Source: Actinomadura sp. NAK00032 (GTDB lineage: Bacteria; Actinomycetota; Actinomycetes; Streptosporangiales; Streptosporangiaceae). Taken from it: DNA of 64,000 nucleotides. Where the stretch lies: contig NZ_CP054932.1 in the NCBI RefSeq assembly GCF_013364275.1, forward strand, positions 434,001 to 498,000, given 5' to 3'. Below the pieces are notes generated by a model. The model searched no databases. It was not told the origin of the DNA and worked only from the letters and a program-made list of their open reading frames with translations. How positions within the stretch are numbered: the first letter of the stretch is position 1; every line of letters begins with the position of its first letter. Positions 25,000-33,395 of this stretch are shown here, one piece after another. The position numbers and the translations under genes were made by a program.

Positions 25000-26460
25000 T
25001 CAGGAAGCGGCGGGCTCGGCGGGCTGTGGAGTCGGGGCGGCGGCTTCGAGGTCGGGTGCCGGCGCCGGGCGGCGCGGGACGAGGACGGCGGCGAGCAGCC
25101 CCGCGGCGAGGGCGATGCCGGCGGCGGTGAGCATGCCGGCGCCGTACCCCTCGGTGAGGGCCGCGGCCGGGTCGCGCTCGCCGCCGGCCACGGCGTCGGC
25201 GGTGCGGGACGTGGAGATCGCGACCACGGCGGCCAGGCCGAGCGACCCGCCGACCTGCTGCGCGGTGTTGAACAGCCCGGACGCCAGCCCGGCCTGCTCG
25301 GGACGGGTGCCGGACGTCGCGCCGACCGTGGTGGTGACGAACGCCAGCCCCGCGCCGACGCCGATGACGAGCGTCGGGCCGAGCACGTCGGTGACGAAGC
25401 CGCCGTCCGGCGACATGCGGGAGAACCAGGCGAGGCCGGCGCCGGTGATCACGAGCCCGGCCGCCATCGCGGTGCCCAGCCCGAGCCGGGCGATGAGCGC
25501 GCCCGCCGCGCCGGCGGTGGCGGCGATCGCCAGCGCCAGCGGCAGTTGCGCCAGCCCGGCGCGGACCGGGCCGAAGCCGACGACCTGCTGCATGTAGAAG
25601 GTCAGGTAGAAGAACAGCGGGGCCATCGCCATCAGCGTGAGCACCGCGGCGAGGTTGGAGCCGCGCAGCACCGGCTGCCGGAAGATCTTCAGGGGCAGCA
25701 GCGGGTGGGCCGTGCGCGCCTCGATGAGCAGGAACACCGCGAGCAGGGCCACCGCGACCGCGCCCAGGCCGAGGGTGCGCGGCGAGGTCCAGCCGGCGTC
25801 GTCGCCCTCGACCAGCGTGTAGACCAGCAGCGCCAGCCCGCCGGTGGCGGTCAGCGCGCCGGGCAGGTCGAACCCGCGCACCGTGCGGTCGGACGCCTCG
25901 GGCAGCAGCCGCGGCGCCAGCGCGATCGCCGCCAGCCCGAGCGGGACGTTCACGTACAGCGTGGCCTCCCAGCCCAGCCACTGGGTCAGCATCCCGCCGA
26001 GGATCGACCCGGCGGCGCCGCCCGCGCCGGCGACCGCGCCGAACACGCCCATCGCCTTGTTGCGGTCGGGCCCGGCCGGGAAGACCGTCATGACCAGGGA
26101 CAGCGCGGCGGGGGACACCAGCGCGGCGCCGACGCCCTGGGCGGCGCGGGCGGCCACCAGCATGCCGCCGGTGACCGCGAGGCCCCCGGCCAGGGAGGCG
26201 GCGGCGAACAGCGCCATGCCGATCATGAACATGCGGCGGCGGCCGGCGAGGTCGGCGGCGCGGCCGCCGAGCAGCAGCAGCCCGCCGAAGGTCAGGGTGT
26301 AGGCGTTGGCGACCCAGGACAGCTCGTCCGGGGCGAACCCGAGGTCGCCGCCGATCGACGGCATCGCCACCCCGACGATCGAGGCGTCCAGCACCAGCAC
26401 GAATTGCGTGGCGGCGAGCAGCGCGAGCGCGGGCCCCCGCCTGATGAGGGCATGAGTCAT
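25000..26460 (-). CDS. DHA2-family MFS drug exporter (14 TM)
   Basis: 486-residue transporter with 14 helices and the family motifs LDASIVGVAMPSIGGDLG (motif D-like) in helix 1, WVANAYTLTFGGLLLLGGRAADLAGRRR (motif A) and the antiporter region GAAGSILGGMLTQWLGWEATLYVNVP (motif C). It exports drugs or other small organic molecules using the proton gradient. An in-frame ATG lies two codons upstream (26466); neither start has a clear ribosome-binding site. It lies downstream of the ECF41-controlled gene at 26637, but a strong hairpin between them may separate transcription. Confidence 0.9.
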   Translation of the reverse strand: MTHALIRRGPALALLAATQFVLVLDASIVGVAMPSIGGDLGFAPDELSWVANAYTLTFGGLLLLGGRAADLAGRRRMFMIGMALFAAASLAGGLAVTGGMLVAARAAQGVGAALVSPAALSLVMTVFPAGPDRNKAMGVFGAVAGAGGAAGSILGGMLTQWLGWEATLYVNVPLGLAAIALAPRLLPEASDRTVRGFDLPGALTATGGLALLVYTLVEGDDAGWTSPRTLGLGAVAVALLAVFLLIEARTAHPLLPLKIFRQPVLRGSNLAAVLTLMAMAPLFFYLTFYMQQVVGFGPVRAGLAQLPLALAIAATAGAAGALIARLGLGTAMAAGLVITGAGLAWFSRMSPDGGFVTDVLGPTLVIGVGAGLAFVTTTVGATSGTRPEQAGLASGLFNTAQQVGGSLGLAAVVAISTSRTADAVAGGERDPAAALTEGYGAGMLTAAGIALAAGLLAAVLVPRRPAPAPDLEAAAPTPQPAEPAAS

Positions 26461-26603
26461 GACCATTTCTTTCGCTGAGCGGCCGATTGGCCGAAAAGGG
26501 GGCCGGGGCCCGCCAGAACCGGGATCGTGCGGGGCGCGGTGCGGTCACGCGCGTCGATCCCGGGCGGGGCGGCGACAGGGAGGGAAATGCGGGAGGAATT
26601 GCG

Positions 26604-26630
26604 GGCCCGGGGCGGCGGCCGCCCCGGGCC
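26604..26630 (-). terminator. Hairpin after the carboxymuconolactone-decarboxylase-like gene
   Basis: A perfect 12-bp stem (26604-26615 and 26619-26630) with a 3-base turn, starting 6 bases past the stop codon of the gene at 26637. No T-run; it could terminate or stabilise the transcript. Confidence 0.6.
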
Positions 26631-26636
26631 GGGGGA

Positions 26637-27152
26637 TCACTCGGCCGCGGCCGGGCGCCACTGCTCGGCCGGCGAGACGCCGGGCAGCGGCCTGCCGATC
26701 AGCGCGAGCGGGATGAAGAAGTTGACCTGGCCGATCACCATGGCGAGCGTGGCGAGGGCCGTGGGGTCGTAGTGCTCGGCCGCCCGCGCGTACAGCGCGT
26801 CCGGGACCCGCTCGCCGCCCGGGTTGGGGGTGAGAACGGCCTCGACCAGCTCCAACGCCACCCGCTCGGCGGCGGTGAAGTAGGGCGCGTCCTTCCAGGA
26901 CGCCACCGCGGTGATCTTCTCCTCCGGCACGTCCGCGCGGCGCAGGTTGCCGGTGTGCAGCATCGTCAGGTAGGTGTTCCCGACGAGCTGGCCGGCCCGC
27001 AGGTGGACGAGGGCGATGGTGCCGCGCGGCACCGCCCCGTTTCCGGCGATCTTGAACAGCGCGGCGCCGGCGTCGGCGAGTTCGGGGACCAGCTGCTGCG
27101 GGTCGGAAAAGCGGGAAGTGGTGGCCGTGGCGTCGAATTCTTTCGCGGTCAT
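26637..27152 (-). CDS. Carboxymuconolactone decarboxylase / AhpD-like protein lacking the CxxC pair
   Basis: 171-residue protein of the CMD/AhpD fold. Conserved segments are LRAGQLVGNTYLTMLHTGNLRRADVPEEKI and SWKDAPYFTAAERVALELVEAV. In redox-active AhpD relatives the first segment holds the CxxC pair (NGCAYC-like); here those places read N and L, so a peroxidase-reductase role is unlikely. AAGGAAA precedes the ATG. It is preceded by a promoter identical in layout to that of the adjacent ECF41 sigma gene. CMD-like genes are the classic partners of ECF41 factors, so it is the probable direct target. Confidence 0.88.
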   Translation of the reverse strand: MTAKEFDATATTSRFSDPQQLVPELADAGAALFKIAGNGAVPRGTIALVHLRAGQLVGNTYLTMLHTGNLRRADVPEEKITAVASWKDAPYFTAAERVALELVEAVLTPNPGGERVPDALYARAAEHYDPTALATLAMVIGQVNFFIPLALIGRPLPGVSPAEQWRPAAAE

Positions 27153-27218
27153 GGATGTTTCCTTTTCCAAGTAGTGCGGGCCTTTTCGTGCCCGCTTCAT
27201 CGTCTCGTTCACTGCACT

Positions 27219-27245
27219 GACGACCTGGATCCGGCGAAGGTGACC
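27219..27245 (-). promoter_or_regulatory. ECF41-type promoter of the CMD-like gene
   Basis: On the minus strand: GGTCACC (27239-27245), a 16-base spacer and CGTC (27219-27222), about 66 bases before the start codon. The published ECF41 promoter consensus is TGTCACA with CGTC at about this spacing. The same signature precedes the sigma gene itself (28265-28291). Confidence 0.75.
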
Positions 27246-27280
27246 GATCGAGCAGAGTTTTTTTCGGCAATCCACGAGAA

Positions 27281-27319
27281 GGCCCCCTCGCGATGGCGTG
27301 AAGCCGTCGCGAGGGGGCC
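27281..27319 (-). terminator. Hairpin terminator of the ECF41 sigma gene
   Basis: A perfect 13-bp stem (27281-27293 and 27307-27319) with a 13-base loop, 22 bases past the stop codon of the sigma gene, followed on that strand by TTCTC. It separates the sigma gene from the downstream CMD promoter. Confidence 0.65.
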
Positions 27320-27341
27320 GCAGGACGTGGATACGGGCCGA

Positions 27342-28229
27342 TCAGCCGTCGGCGGCGGCGAGGTCGAGGCGCGCCAGGCGGTCGGGGTCGGACAGGATGT
27401 CGATCGCGGCGATCCTGCCGTCCGCGACGGTGAAGCTCATCACCGAGAACGGCTTGCCGTCGATGGTGTTGACCAGCCCGGCGAGCCCGTTGACCAGCGC
27501 GGCGTGCGTGGTCGCGGCGGTGGCCATCCGCCGGAACGTGGGCGCCTGCCCGGCCACGGCGGCGGCGCCGCGGATGACGCGCAGCCCGCCGGTGAGCATG
27601 CCGCCGTCCGCGCGCAGCACCACGTCCGGGTCGAGCAGGGCCAGCAGCGCGTCGAAGTCGCCGCCGCGCGCGGCGGTCAGGAAGGCGTCCACCACGCGGC
27701 GCTGGCCGACCGGGTCCGGGTCGGGCGGCGGGGTCGCGCCCCGGACCCGCTGCCGCGCCCGGCTGGCCAGCTTCTTGGCCGTCGCCGGTGTGCGGTCGAC
27801 GATCGGCGCGATCTCCTCGAACGGCAGCCCGAACATGTCGTGCAGGACGAACGCGAGCCGCTCCGCCGGGGTGAGCGACTCCAGCACCACCAGCAGCGCC
27901 AGCCCGACCGAGTCGGCCAGCATCGCCTGCTGCTCGGGGTCGGTGCCGTCCGTCCGGCTGACCACCGGGTCGGGCAGCCGCGCCTCCAGCGGCTCCTCGC
28001 CGCGCCGCTTGCGGGTGCGGAGCATGTCCAGGCACACCCGTCCGACCACGGTGGTCAGCCAGCCGCCGAGGTTGCCGATCTCGGCGTCGTCGGAGCGGGT
28101 CAGCCGCAGCCACGTCTCCTGGATCGCGTCGTCCGCCTCCGCCAGCGAACCGAGCATGCGGTACGCGACCGCCTTCAGATGGGGGCGGTGCTCCTCGAAC
28201 CGGTCGGCGAGGAAGTCAGGGGCATTCAC
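27342..28229 (-). CDS. sigJ: ECF41-family sigma factor (SigJ-like) with SnoaL-like C-terminal domain
   Basis: 295-residue ECF sigma factor: region 2 at about 5-70 (HLKAVAYRMLGSLAEADDAIQETWLRL), region 4 at about 110-165 (LTPAERLAFVLHDMFGLPFEEIAPIVDRTPATAKKLASRARQ), and a fused SnoaL-like domain (about 180-295) containing RADGG. In ECF41 factors this tail replaces a separate anti-sigma factor and can both hold and stimulate the sigma. The GTG start follows GAGAGG by 9 bases. Its own promoter and that of the CMD-like gene share one signature, which implies autoregulation and a small regulon. Confidence 0.93.
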   Translation of the reverse strand: MNAPDFLADRFEEHRPHLKAVAYRMLGSLAEADDAIQETWLRLTRSDDAEIGNLGGWLTTVVGRVCLDMLRTRKRRGEEPLEARLPDPVVSRTDGTDPEQQAMLADSVGLALLVVLESLTPAERLAFVLHDMFGLPFEEIAPIVDRTPATAKKLASRARQRVRGATPPPDPDPVGQRRVVDAFLTAARGGDFDALLALLDPDVVLRADGGMLTGGLRVIRGAAAVAGQAPTFRRMATAATTHAALVNGLAGLVNTIDGKPFSVMSFTVADGRIAAIDILSDPDRLARLDLAAADG

Positions 28230-28264
28230 GATCGAGAACCTCTCATAGACGCCATCACCCTCAT

Positions 28265-28291
28265 GACGAACCGGACACCGCGAAGGTGACC
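28265..28291 (-). promoter_or_regulatory. ECF41-type promoter of the sigma gene (autoregulation)
   Basis: On the minus strand: GGTCACC (28285-28291), a 16-base spacer and CGTC (28265-28268), 36 bases before the GTG start. Bases after the -35 (TTCGC) and before the -10 also match the CMD promoter. Confidence 0.75.
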
Positions 28292-28392
28292 TACCTGCTC
28301 CAACCCGCCCGCGACCGGACGTTTTGCGGGGGTTCCCTGGGATAGAGAGGCGACTAGCGGAGCACTGCCAGTCGTGCCTTGGGGAGGCCGGG

Positions 28393-29340
28393 ATGATCGT
28401 GATGAGGATGCCGCAGAAGATGGTGCGCCGGCTGGAGCGGGCGAAATCGCTCGACAAGGCCGCGAAACCGGTGGCCAAGGCGGTCCAGAAGGCGGTGCGG
28501 CCGCGTTTCGTCCGCAACACGCTCAGCGGGACGAACCTGGGGCATCCGCTGCATCCCACCCTGACCGACGTGCCGATCGGCGCGTGGACCATGGCCGCGC
28601 TGCTGGACGCCGTGGGCGGCTGCGACGCCGAGCCGTCCGCCGACCTGCTCGTGGGGACCGGCATCGCCGCGGCGGTGCCCACCGCCATGACCGGGCTGAA
28701 CGACTGGAGCGACACGCTCGGCGCGGAGCGGCGGGTGGGGATCGTCCACGCACTGGGCAACACCGCGGCGCTGTCGCTGTACGTCGCGTCCCTCATCGCG
28801 CGCCTCAAGGGCGACCGCCGGAAGGGCAAGGCGCTGGGTTTCGCCGGGCTGGGGATGATGTCGGTCGGCGCCTACCTCGGCGGCCACATGTCGTTCGTCC
28901 AGGGCGTCAACGTCAACCGCAACGCCTGGCAGGACGGCCCGGAGGAGTGGACGCCGGTGCTCGGCGAGCACGACCTGGCCGAAGGCGAGCACCGCATCGC
29001 CGAGGCGAGCGGCGTGCAGATCCTCCTCCACCGCATGGAGGGGAAGGTGTACGCCCTCGACGCCACGTGCGGCCACATGGGCGGCCCGCTCAACGAGGGC
29101 ACGTTCGAGCACGGCTGCGTCACCTGCCCCTGGCACGGCAGCACCTTCCGGTTCTCGGACGGCGGCATCGTGCGCGGCCCGGCCAGCACGCCGCAGCCCT
29201 GCTACGAGACGCGGATCGAGAACGGCCGCGTCGAGGTCCGCATGCCTCCGGTGGGCGTCTCCGGCGGTCCGGCCGACGAGCACTTCACCCGGGTGGGCCG
29301 GGGCCGCCGCCGGCAGCCCGCCCACACCTCCGCCTTCTGA
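28393..29340 (+). CDS. DUF2231 membrane domain fused to a Rieske [2Fe-2S] domain
   Basis: 315-residue protein. An N-terminal amphipathic region is followed by a DUF2231-type membrane part (about 45-180; HPLHPTLTDVPIGAW marks its start, with about four helices) and a Rieske domain (about 185-285) with ligands C226-x-H228 and C245-x-x-H248. The fusion suggests a membrane-bound electron carrier with the cluster facing the cytosol or outside; partner oxidases are not nearby. GGGGAG precedes the ATG. It is divergent from the ECF41 sigma gene, 163 bases apart, but has no ECF41 promoter of its own that I can see. Confidence 0.9.
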   Translation: MIVMRMPQKMVRRLERAKSLDKAAKPVAKAVQKAVRPRFVRNTLSGTNLGHPLHPTLTDVPIGAWTMAALLDAVGGCDAEPSADLLVGTGIAAAVPTAMTGLNDWSDTLGAERRVGIVHALGNTAALSLYVASLIARLKGDRRKGKALGFAGLGMMSVGAYLGGHMSFVQGVNVNRNAWQDGPEEWTPVLGEHDLAEGEHRIAEASGVQILLHRMEGKVYALDATCGHMGGPLNEGTFEHGCVTCPWHGSTFRFSDGGIVRGPASTPQPCYETRIENGRVEVRMPPVGVSGGPADEHFTRVGRGRRRQPAHTSAF

Positions 29341-29362
29341 CGCGCGGCGCCGGTCTCCGCCG

Positions 29363-29914
29363 CTAGCGGCGGCCGCCGAACTCCCAGGGGCGTACGTCGA
29401 TGGCGGCGTACGCCTCCGGGGTCAGGACGGCGCGGGCCGCGTCCTCGTCCTCGGCGCGGACGAGTGCCGCCGTGCCCAGCCAGGCGGTGCCGTCGTCGGA
29501 CAGCAGCGGCCCGTAGGCGACCAGGTCACCGTCCCGACCGGGCGGGACGGCGAGGTCGGCGCCCGGCCCCGACCCGAGGCCGAGCACCAGGAAGCGGGCC
29601 CCGCCCTCGCGTCCGCCGGGGAAGTCCCACATCGTGCGGCCCAGCAGGTCGCGCCACCGGCGCACCAGCACGTCCTGGTACGCGCCGGCCTGCCAGCCGG
29701 GCTCGTCGAACGCGAACGCGCGGGCGGCGGCGGGATCGGGCAGGTCGACGATGTGCACGCTGCCGGTGGGCGTCTCACCGTCGTCCGCGAACGTCGGGCC
29801 GCGGGCGATCATCTCCGTCCCGTACCCGTCCATGTAGGACCAGTGCTCTTCCAGCAGCTCCATGCGCAGCGGCAGGGAACCCGGCCGGTCCCGGTGGTAG
29901 ACGAAGAATTCCAT
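29363..29914 (-). CDS. Tandem YCII-domain protein
   Basis: 183-residue protein made of two YCII-like (ferredoxin-fold) domains: about 1-92 (FFVYHRDRPGS...EEHWSYMDGYG...MIARGPT...GSVHIVDLPDPAAARAFAFDEP) and about 105-180 (RFLVLG...LVAYGPLLSDDG...GTAALVRAEDEDAARAVL). YCII proteins are often encoded next to ECF sigma factors, and here a SigG-like sigma gene is divergently encoded 92 bases away. The duplication within one chain is unusual; each half lacks part of the usual YciI His/Asp pattern. The biochemical role is unknown. Confidence 0.82.
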   Translation of the reverse strand: MEFFVYHRDRPGSLPLRMELLEEHWSYMDGYGTEMIARGPTFADDGETPTGSVHIVDLPDPAAARAFAFDEPGWQAGAYQDVLVRRWRDLLGRTMWDFPGGREGGARFLVLGLGSGPGADLAVPPGRDGDLVAYGPLLSDDGTAWLGTAALVRAEDEDAARAVLTPEAYAAIDVRPWEFGGRR

Positions 29915-30006
29915 CGCGCCAGTATCGCGCCCGGCCCGTCGTTCCGCCCCATCCGCCCGGCGGCGCCCGTCGAAGGGGTGTCAGAGGGCTGATCTACTGT
30001 GGCCGC

Positions 30007-30939
30007 GTGGCCTTTGAGCAGCGGTTGGAAGCGCACCGGGTCGAGCTGACCGGGTACTGCTACCGCATGCTCGCCAGTGCCGCCGAGGCCGAGGACGCCG
30101 TCCAGGAGACCTTCCTGCGCGCCTGGAAGAACGCCGACCGCTTCGACGGGCGCAAGGCCGGCCTGCGCACCTGGCTGTACCGCATCGCCACCAACGTCTG
30201 CCTCGACATGACCCGCAGCGTCCAGCGGCGCGCGCTGGCGATGGACCTCGGGCCGTCCGCACCGGCCGGCGGGTTCCTCGGCGCGCCGCTCGGGCCGGGC
30301 GCGTTCGTGCAGCCCGTTCCCGACCGGCTCGTCCTGCCCGAGGAGGGCGACCCCGCCGAGCTGGCCGCCGCGCGGGAGACGATCCGGCTGGCGTTCGTGG
30401 CCGCGCTGCAGGCCCTGCCGCCGCGCCAGCGGGCGGTGCTCATCCTGCGCGAGGTGCTGTGCTGGTCGGCGGACGAGGTCGCCGGGCTGCTCGGCAGCAC
30501 ACCGGCCGCGGTCAACAGCGCGCTGCAGCGGGCGCGCGCCACCATGTCCGAGCGCCCCGCGCCGGGCGGGGACGTCGACGAAGGGCTGCTCGAACGCTAC
30601 GTCGAGGCGTTCACCTCCTACGACGTCGACGGCCTGGTCGCGCTGCTCCACGAGGACGCCACCATGTCGATGCCGCCGTTCGCCTGGTGGCTCAGCGGCC
30701 GGGACGCGATCCGGGCCGCGCTGGTCGGCGCGGGCGGCGACTGCGCCGACGACCGGCTCGTCCGGACGGCCGCGAACGGTTCCCCGGCCTTCGCGCAGTA
30801 CCGCGACGGGAAGGCGTTCAGCCTGGTCGTCCTCGACGCGCGGGACGGGCTGCTCGCCACCATGACCACCTACCTGGACCCGTCCCTGTTCCCGATGTTC
30901 GGGCTGCCGATGACTCCGCAGCCCCCGTCCCGTATATAG
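30007..30939 (+). CDS. ECF-type sigma factor, SigG-like, with SnoaL-like C-terminal domain
   Basis: 310-residue sigma factor: region 2 at about 5-72 (VELTGYCYRMLASAAEAEDAVQETFLRAWKNADRF), region 4 at about 125-180 (ALQALPPRQRAVLILREVLCWSADEVAGLLGSTPAAVNSALQRARA) and a C-terminal SnoaL-like tail (about 190-305). This is the layout of actinobacterial SigG-type factors, which have no separate anti-sigma factor. The start is a GTG without a clear ribosome-binding site; a TCTACT just upstream could be a -10 giving a leaderless mRNA. The alpha/beta hydrolase 3 bases downstream is in the same operon; the divergent YCII gene may share control. Confidence 0.9.
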   Translation: MAFEQRLEAHRVELTGYCYRMLASAAEAEDAVQETFLRAWKNADRFDGRKAGLRTWLYRIATNVCLDMTRSVQRRALAMDLGPSAPAGGFLGAPLGPGAFVQPVPDRLVLPEEGDPAELAAARETIRLAFVAALQALPPRQRAVLILREVLCWSADEVAGLLGSTPAAVNSALQRARATMSERPAPGGDVDEGLLERYVEAFTSYDVDGLVALLHEDATMSMPPFAWWLSGRDAIRAALVGAGGDCADDRLVRTAANGSPAFAQYRDGKAFSLVVLDARDGLLATMTTYLDPSLFPMFGLPMTPQPPSRI

Positions 30940-30942
30940 AGC

Positions 30943-31689
30943 ATGACCGACACCGTTCACATGTGGCATGACGAGCGCGGCGCGGGCGACCCGGTGGTGC
31001 TCCTGCACGGCGGGCTGACCGACGGCCGCTGCTTCACCGGCAACCTCGACGGCCTCGCCGGCACGTTCACCCTCTACCTTCCCGACCGGCGCGGCCACGG
31101 CCGCACGCCCGACGCGCCCGGCCCGATCACGATGGAGCTGATGGCGCGGGACACGGTCGACTTCCTGGAGCGGGTCGTCGGCGGACCGTCCCGGCTCGTC
31201 GGCTACAGCGCCGGCGGGACGGTCGCGCTGCTGGTCGCGATGCGCCGCCCCGACCTGGTCGAGCGGCTCGTCCTGATCAGCGCCGCCTACGACCTCGACG
31301 GGATGATCTACAAGCCGTCCGCGGACGGGGAACCGCCCGCCCCGGTCGTGGACGCCTACGCCGAGGTGTCGCCCGACGGCCGCGACCACTTCCCGGTCGT
31401 CCTCCGCAAGATCGTGGACGCCGCCGAGACCGAGCCGCCGCTGGACCCGTCCGAACTGCGCGCGGTGACCGCCCGGACGCTCGTCCTCGCCGGTGACGAC
31501 GACCTGGTCACCCTCGACCACACGGTGGCGTTCTACCGGGCCCTGCCGAACGCCGAACTGGCCATCCTCCCGAACGCCAGCCACCTGCTCCTGATGGAGC
31601 ATCCGGAAACGGTGCGAGCCGTCGTCCGCGACTTCCTGACCACGGACGCGGCCCCCACCTTCATGCCCATCGCCCGCGCCGCCCAGTGA
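30943..31689 (+). CDS. Alpha/beta hydrolase
   Basis: 248-residue alpha/beta hydrolase: oxyanion-hole motif LLHGGLTDGR (20-29), nucleophile elbow GYSAGG with S89, an acid in LAGDDDLVT and the base in NASHLLL near the C-terminus. No signal peptide. It starts 3 bases after the stop of the SigG-like gene, so it is probably co-transcribed with the sigma factor. The substrate is unknown. A symmetrical terminator follows. Confidence 0.87.
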   Translation: MTDTVHMWHDERGAGDPVVLLHGGLTDGRCFTGNLDGLAGTFTLYLPDRRGHGRTPDAPGPITMELMARDTVDFLERVVGGPSRLVGYSAGGTVALLVAMRRPDLVERLVLISAAYDLDGMIYKPSADGEPPAPVVDAYAEVSPDGRDHFPVVLRKIVDAAETEPPLDPSELRAVTARTLVLAGDDDLVTLDHTVAFYRALPNAELAILPNASHLLLMEHPETVRAVVRDFLTTDAAPTFMPIARAAQ

Positions 31690-31713
31690 AGCGCTGATCA
31701 CAACCGGCCGCCG

Positions 31714-31744
31714 GACGGCACCGCCCCCGCTGGGCGGTGCCGTC
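31714..31744 (+). terminator. Bidirectional hairpin between convergent genes
   Basis: A perfect 13-bp stem (31714-31726 and 31732-31744) with a 5-base loop, between the alpha/beta hydrolase and the convergent MFS gene; it can serve both strands. Confidence 0.75.
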
Positions 31745-31794
31745 GATGTGCCGCATCCGGTCCCCGCGCACACACCACCGTGCTCCCGGTACCC

Positions 31795-33018
31795 CTACCG
31801 GGAGTACTCGGGTTCGACGGCCGAGACTTTCGCCTGGTTCTTGGCTCGCCCCTCGGTGAAGGTGACCGCGGTGGCGAGCAGCGCCAGGACGGCGGCGGGA
31901 ACGCCGAGCAGGGTGATCGAGAGCCGGTCTTGGGACAGACCGCCGAGGACGCCTCCTAGCGCGACGCCGACGTAGATCGCGGAGGAGTTGAGGCCGAAGA
32001 GCAAGGGTGCCGAGGCGGGCGCGATCGTCACCAGTCGGTGTTGCTGCACCACCGAGGCCATGCCGTCGGTGGCTCCCCAGATGGCGGCCCAGACGGTGGC
32101 GATGATCAGGTGGCTGACCGTGAGCGGGCTGATCGCGAGCAGCACGGTGCCGCCGGCGAGCGCGGCGAGCGAGACTCCAAGCGCTGGAAGCTTGTCCGCC
32201 AGGTGGCCGGCGAGGAAGTTGCCGGCCAGGACTCCGACACCCCAGGCGAAAAGGATCATGGTGAGCGCCTGCGGGAACGATCCTGCTGTGGCTTCGGTGG
32301 TCATCGCGCCGATGTAGGTGTAGACGGCGTAGTGGCCGGCCATCACCAGCAGCGTTGCCGTCAAGATGGTGAGCACCTTGGTCTGGCGCAGCGGAGCCAG
32401 GCGTGCGGTCAGGCTCGTCGCCGGCAGCGCCACCTTGGGCAACGACACCGAGATACCGATGGCGGCAACGACGCCCAGGGCGGCGACGGCCCACAGGGTG
32501 AGGCGCCAATCGACGCTGCCGATCAAGTTGCCCAGTGGCATGCCCAGCGCGGTGGACAGGGTCAATCCACCGATGACCAGCGCCATCGCACGGCCCCGGC
32601 GTTCTTCGGACGTGATCGCGACAGCTGCGCTCGAGGCGGAGGCCGTGATCGTGGCGGCGCCGAGGGCGGTGAGAATCCGCGCTGCCAGCATGATCGGATA
32701 GTTCGGGCTGAGCGCGGTCGCGACGTTGCCGAGGACGAACACGATCAGCGCCAGATGCAGAGCCTTGCGGCGATCCAGCGGGCTCAGCAGCCAGCTGAGC
32801 ACCGGCGCCGCGACGGCAAGCGTCAACGCGAACACCGTCACCAACTGCCCGGCCGCAGGGATGCTCACGTCGAGGTCGGCGGCGATGGCCGGCAAGAGCC
32901 CCGCCATCACGAAGGCGTCGGTACCGACCGCGAAGGTGGCCAACGCCAGCGGAAGCAGCGGGCTCACGAGGTGCCGGGACCCCGGTGCCCCCGGCTCGCC
33001 GGCGTCGACGCGGTTCAA
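31795..33018 (-). CDS. MFS drug transporter (12 TM, Cmx/AraJ-like)
   Basis: 407-residue DHA1-type exporter with 12 helices. Helix 1 reads LPLALATFAVGTDAFVMAGLLPAIAADL, and the motif-A-like loop SPLDRRKAL follows helix 2; motif C-like GGLTLSTALGMPLGNLIG is in helix 5. The likely start is TTG at 33018, with AGGAGA 6 bases upstream, and it overlaps the stop of the VOC gene (TTGA). So the VOC protein and exporter are translationally coupled. Both are downstream of MarR twin operators, which fits an inducible resistance unit. Confidence 0.88.
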   Translation of the reverse strand: MNRVDAGEPGAPGSRHLVSPLLPLALATFAVGTDAFVMAGLLPAIAADLDVSIPAAGQLVTVFALTLAVAAPVLSWLLSPLDRRKALHLALIVFVLGNVATALSPNYPIMLAARILTALGAATITASASSAAVAITSEERRGRAMALVIGGLTLSTALGMPLGNLIGSVDWRLTLWAVAALGVVAAIGISVSLPKVALPATSLTARLAPLRQTKVLTILTATLLVMAGHYAVYTYIGAMTTEATAGSFPQALTMILFAWGVGVLAGNFLAGHLADKLPALGVSLAALAGGTVLLAISPLTVSHLIIATVWAAIWGATDGMASVVQQHRLVTIAPASAPLLFGLNSSAIYVGVALGGVLGGLSQDRLSITLLGVPAAVLALLATAVTFTEGRAKNQAKVSAVEPEYSR

Positions 33019-33359
33019 GCGTGCTCTCCTGCCTCTTGGGACAGGCTGAACTCCACTCCCTGGTCATCGGTGCAATGGGCGTACGCGCCGGACGGGATCG
33101 TCACGGGATCCTCTGCCGTGCCGCCGAGTTCGCGCACCCGAGCGACGGCGGCTTCGATGTCATCGACGGCGAAGAAGATCCGCGGGTGCCGCGACGCGTC
33201 GTCGTGCGGTGCGCCGCCCATCGGCTCGGGCCCCTTGATCATCGAGTAGCCCGGGAAGTTGCCCTCGTAGAACGTCCAGCCGAACAGCGAGCCCCAGAAC
33301 CGCCGGGTCGCTGCGATGTCGCCGCTCGGCACCTCGAAGTACGTGACGTTTCCACTCAT
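33015..33359 (-). CDS. VOC-family protein
   Basis: 114-residue vicinal-oxygen-chelate protein (GNVTYFEVPSGDIAATRRFWGSLFGWTF, then RIFFAVDDIEAAVARVRELGGT, and ending YAHCTDDQGVEFSL). The chosen start is the second of two adjacent ATG codons, because AGGGAG is 5 bases upstream of it. Its stop overlaps the TTG start of the MFS gene. Such proteins can bind or modify antibiotics or reactive aldehydes. MarR twin operators lie 12-54 bases upstream. Confidence 0.87.
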   Translation of the reverse strand: MSGNVTYFEVPSGDIAATRRFWGSLFGWTFYEGNFPGYSMIKGPEPMGGAPHDDASRHPRIFFAVDDIEAAVARVRELGGTAEDPVTIPSGAYAHCTDDQGVEFSLSQEAGEHA

Positions 33360-33370
33360 CATGGCTCCCT

Positions 33371-33388
33371 ATGTCAGTGTGCTGACAT
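33371..33388 (+). promoter_or_regulatory. MarR operator 1, ATGTCAG-N4-CTGACAT
   Basis: A perfect 7-bp dyad lying 12 bases upstream of the VOC start. Its sequence is identical in both arms to operator 2; centres are 25 bases apart. Confidence 0.85.
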
Positions 33389-33395
33389 CCACCGT

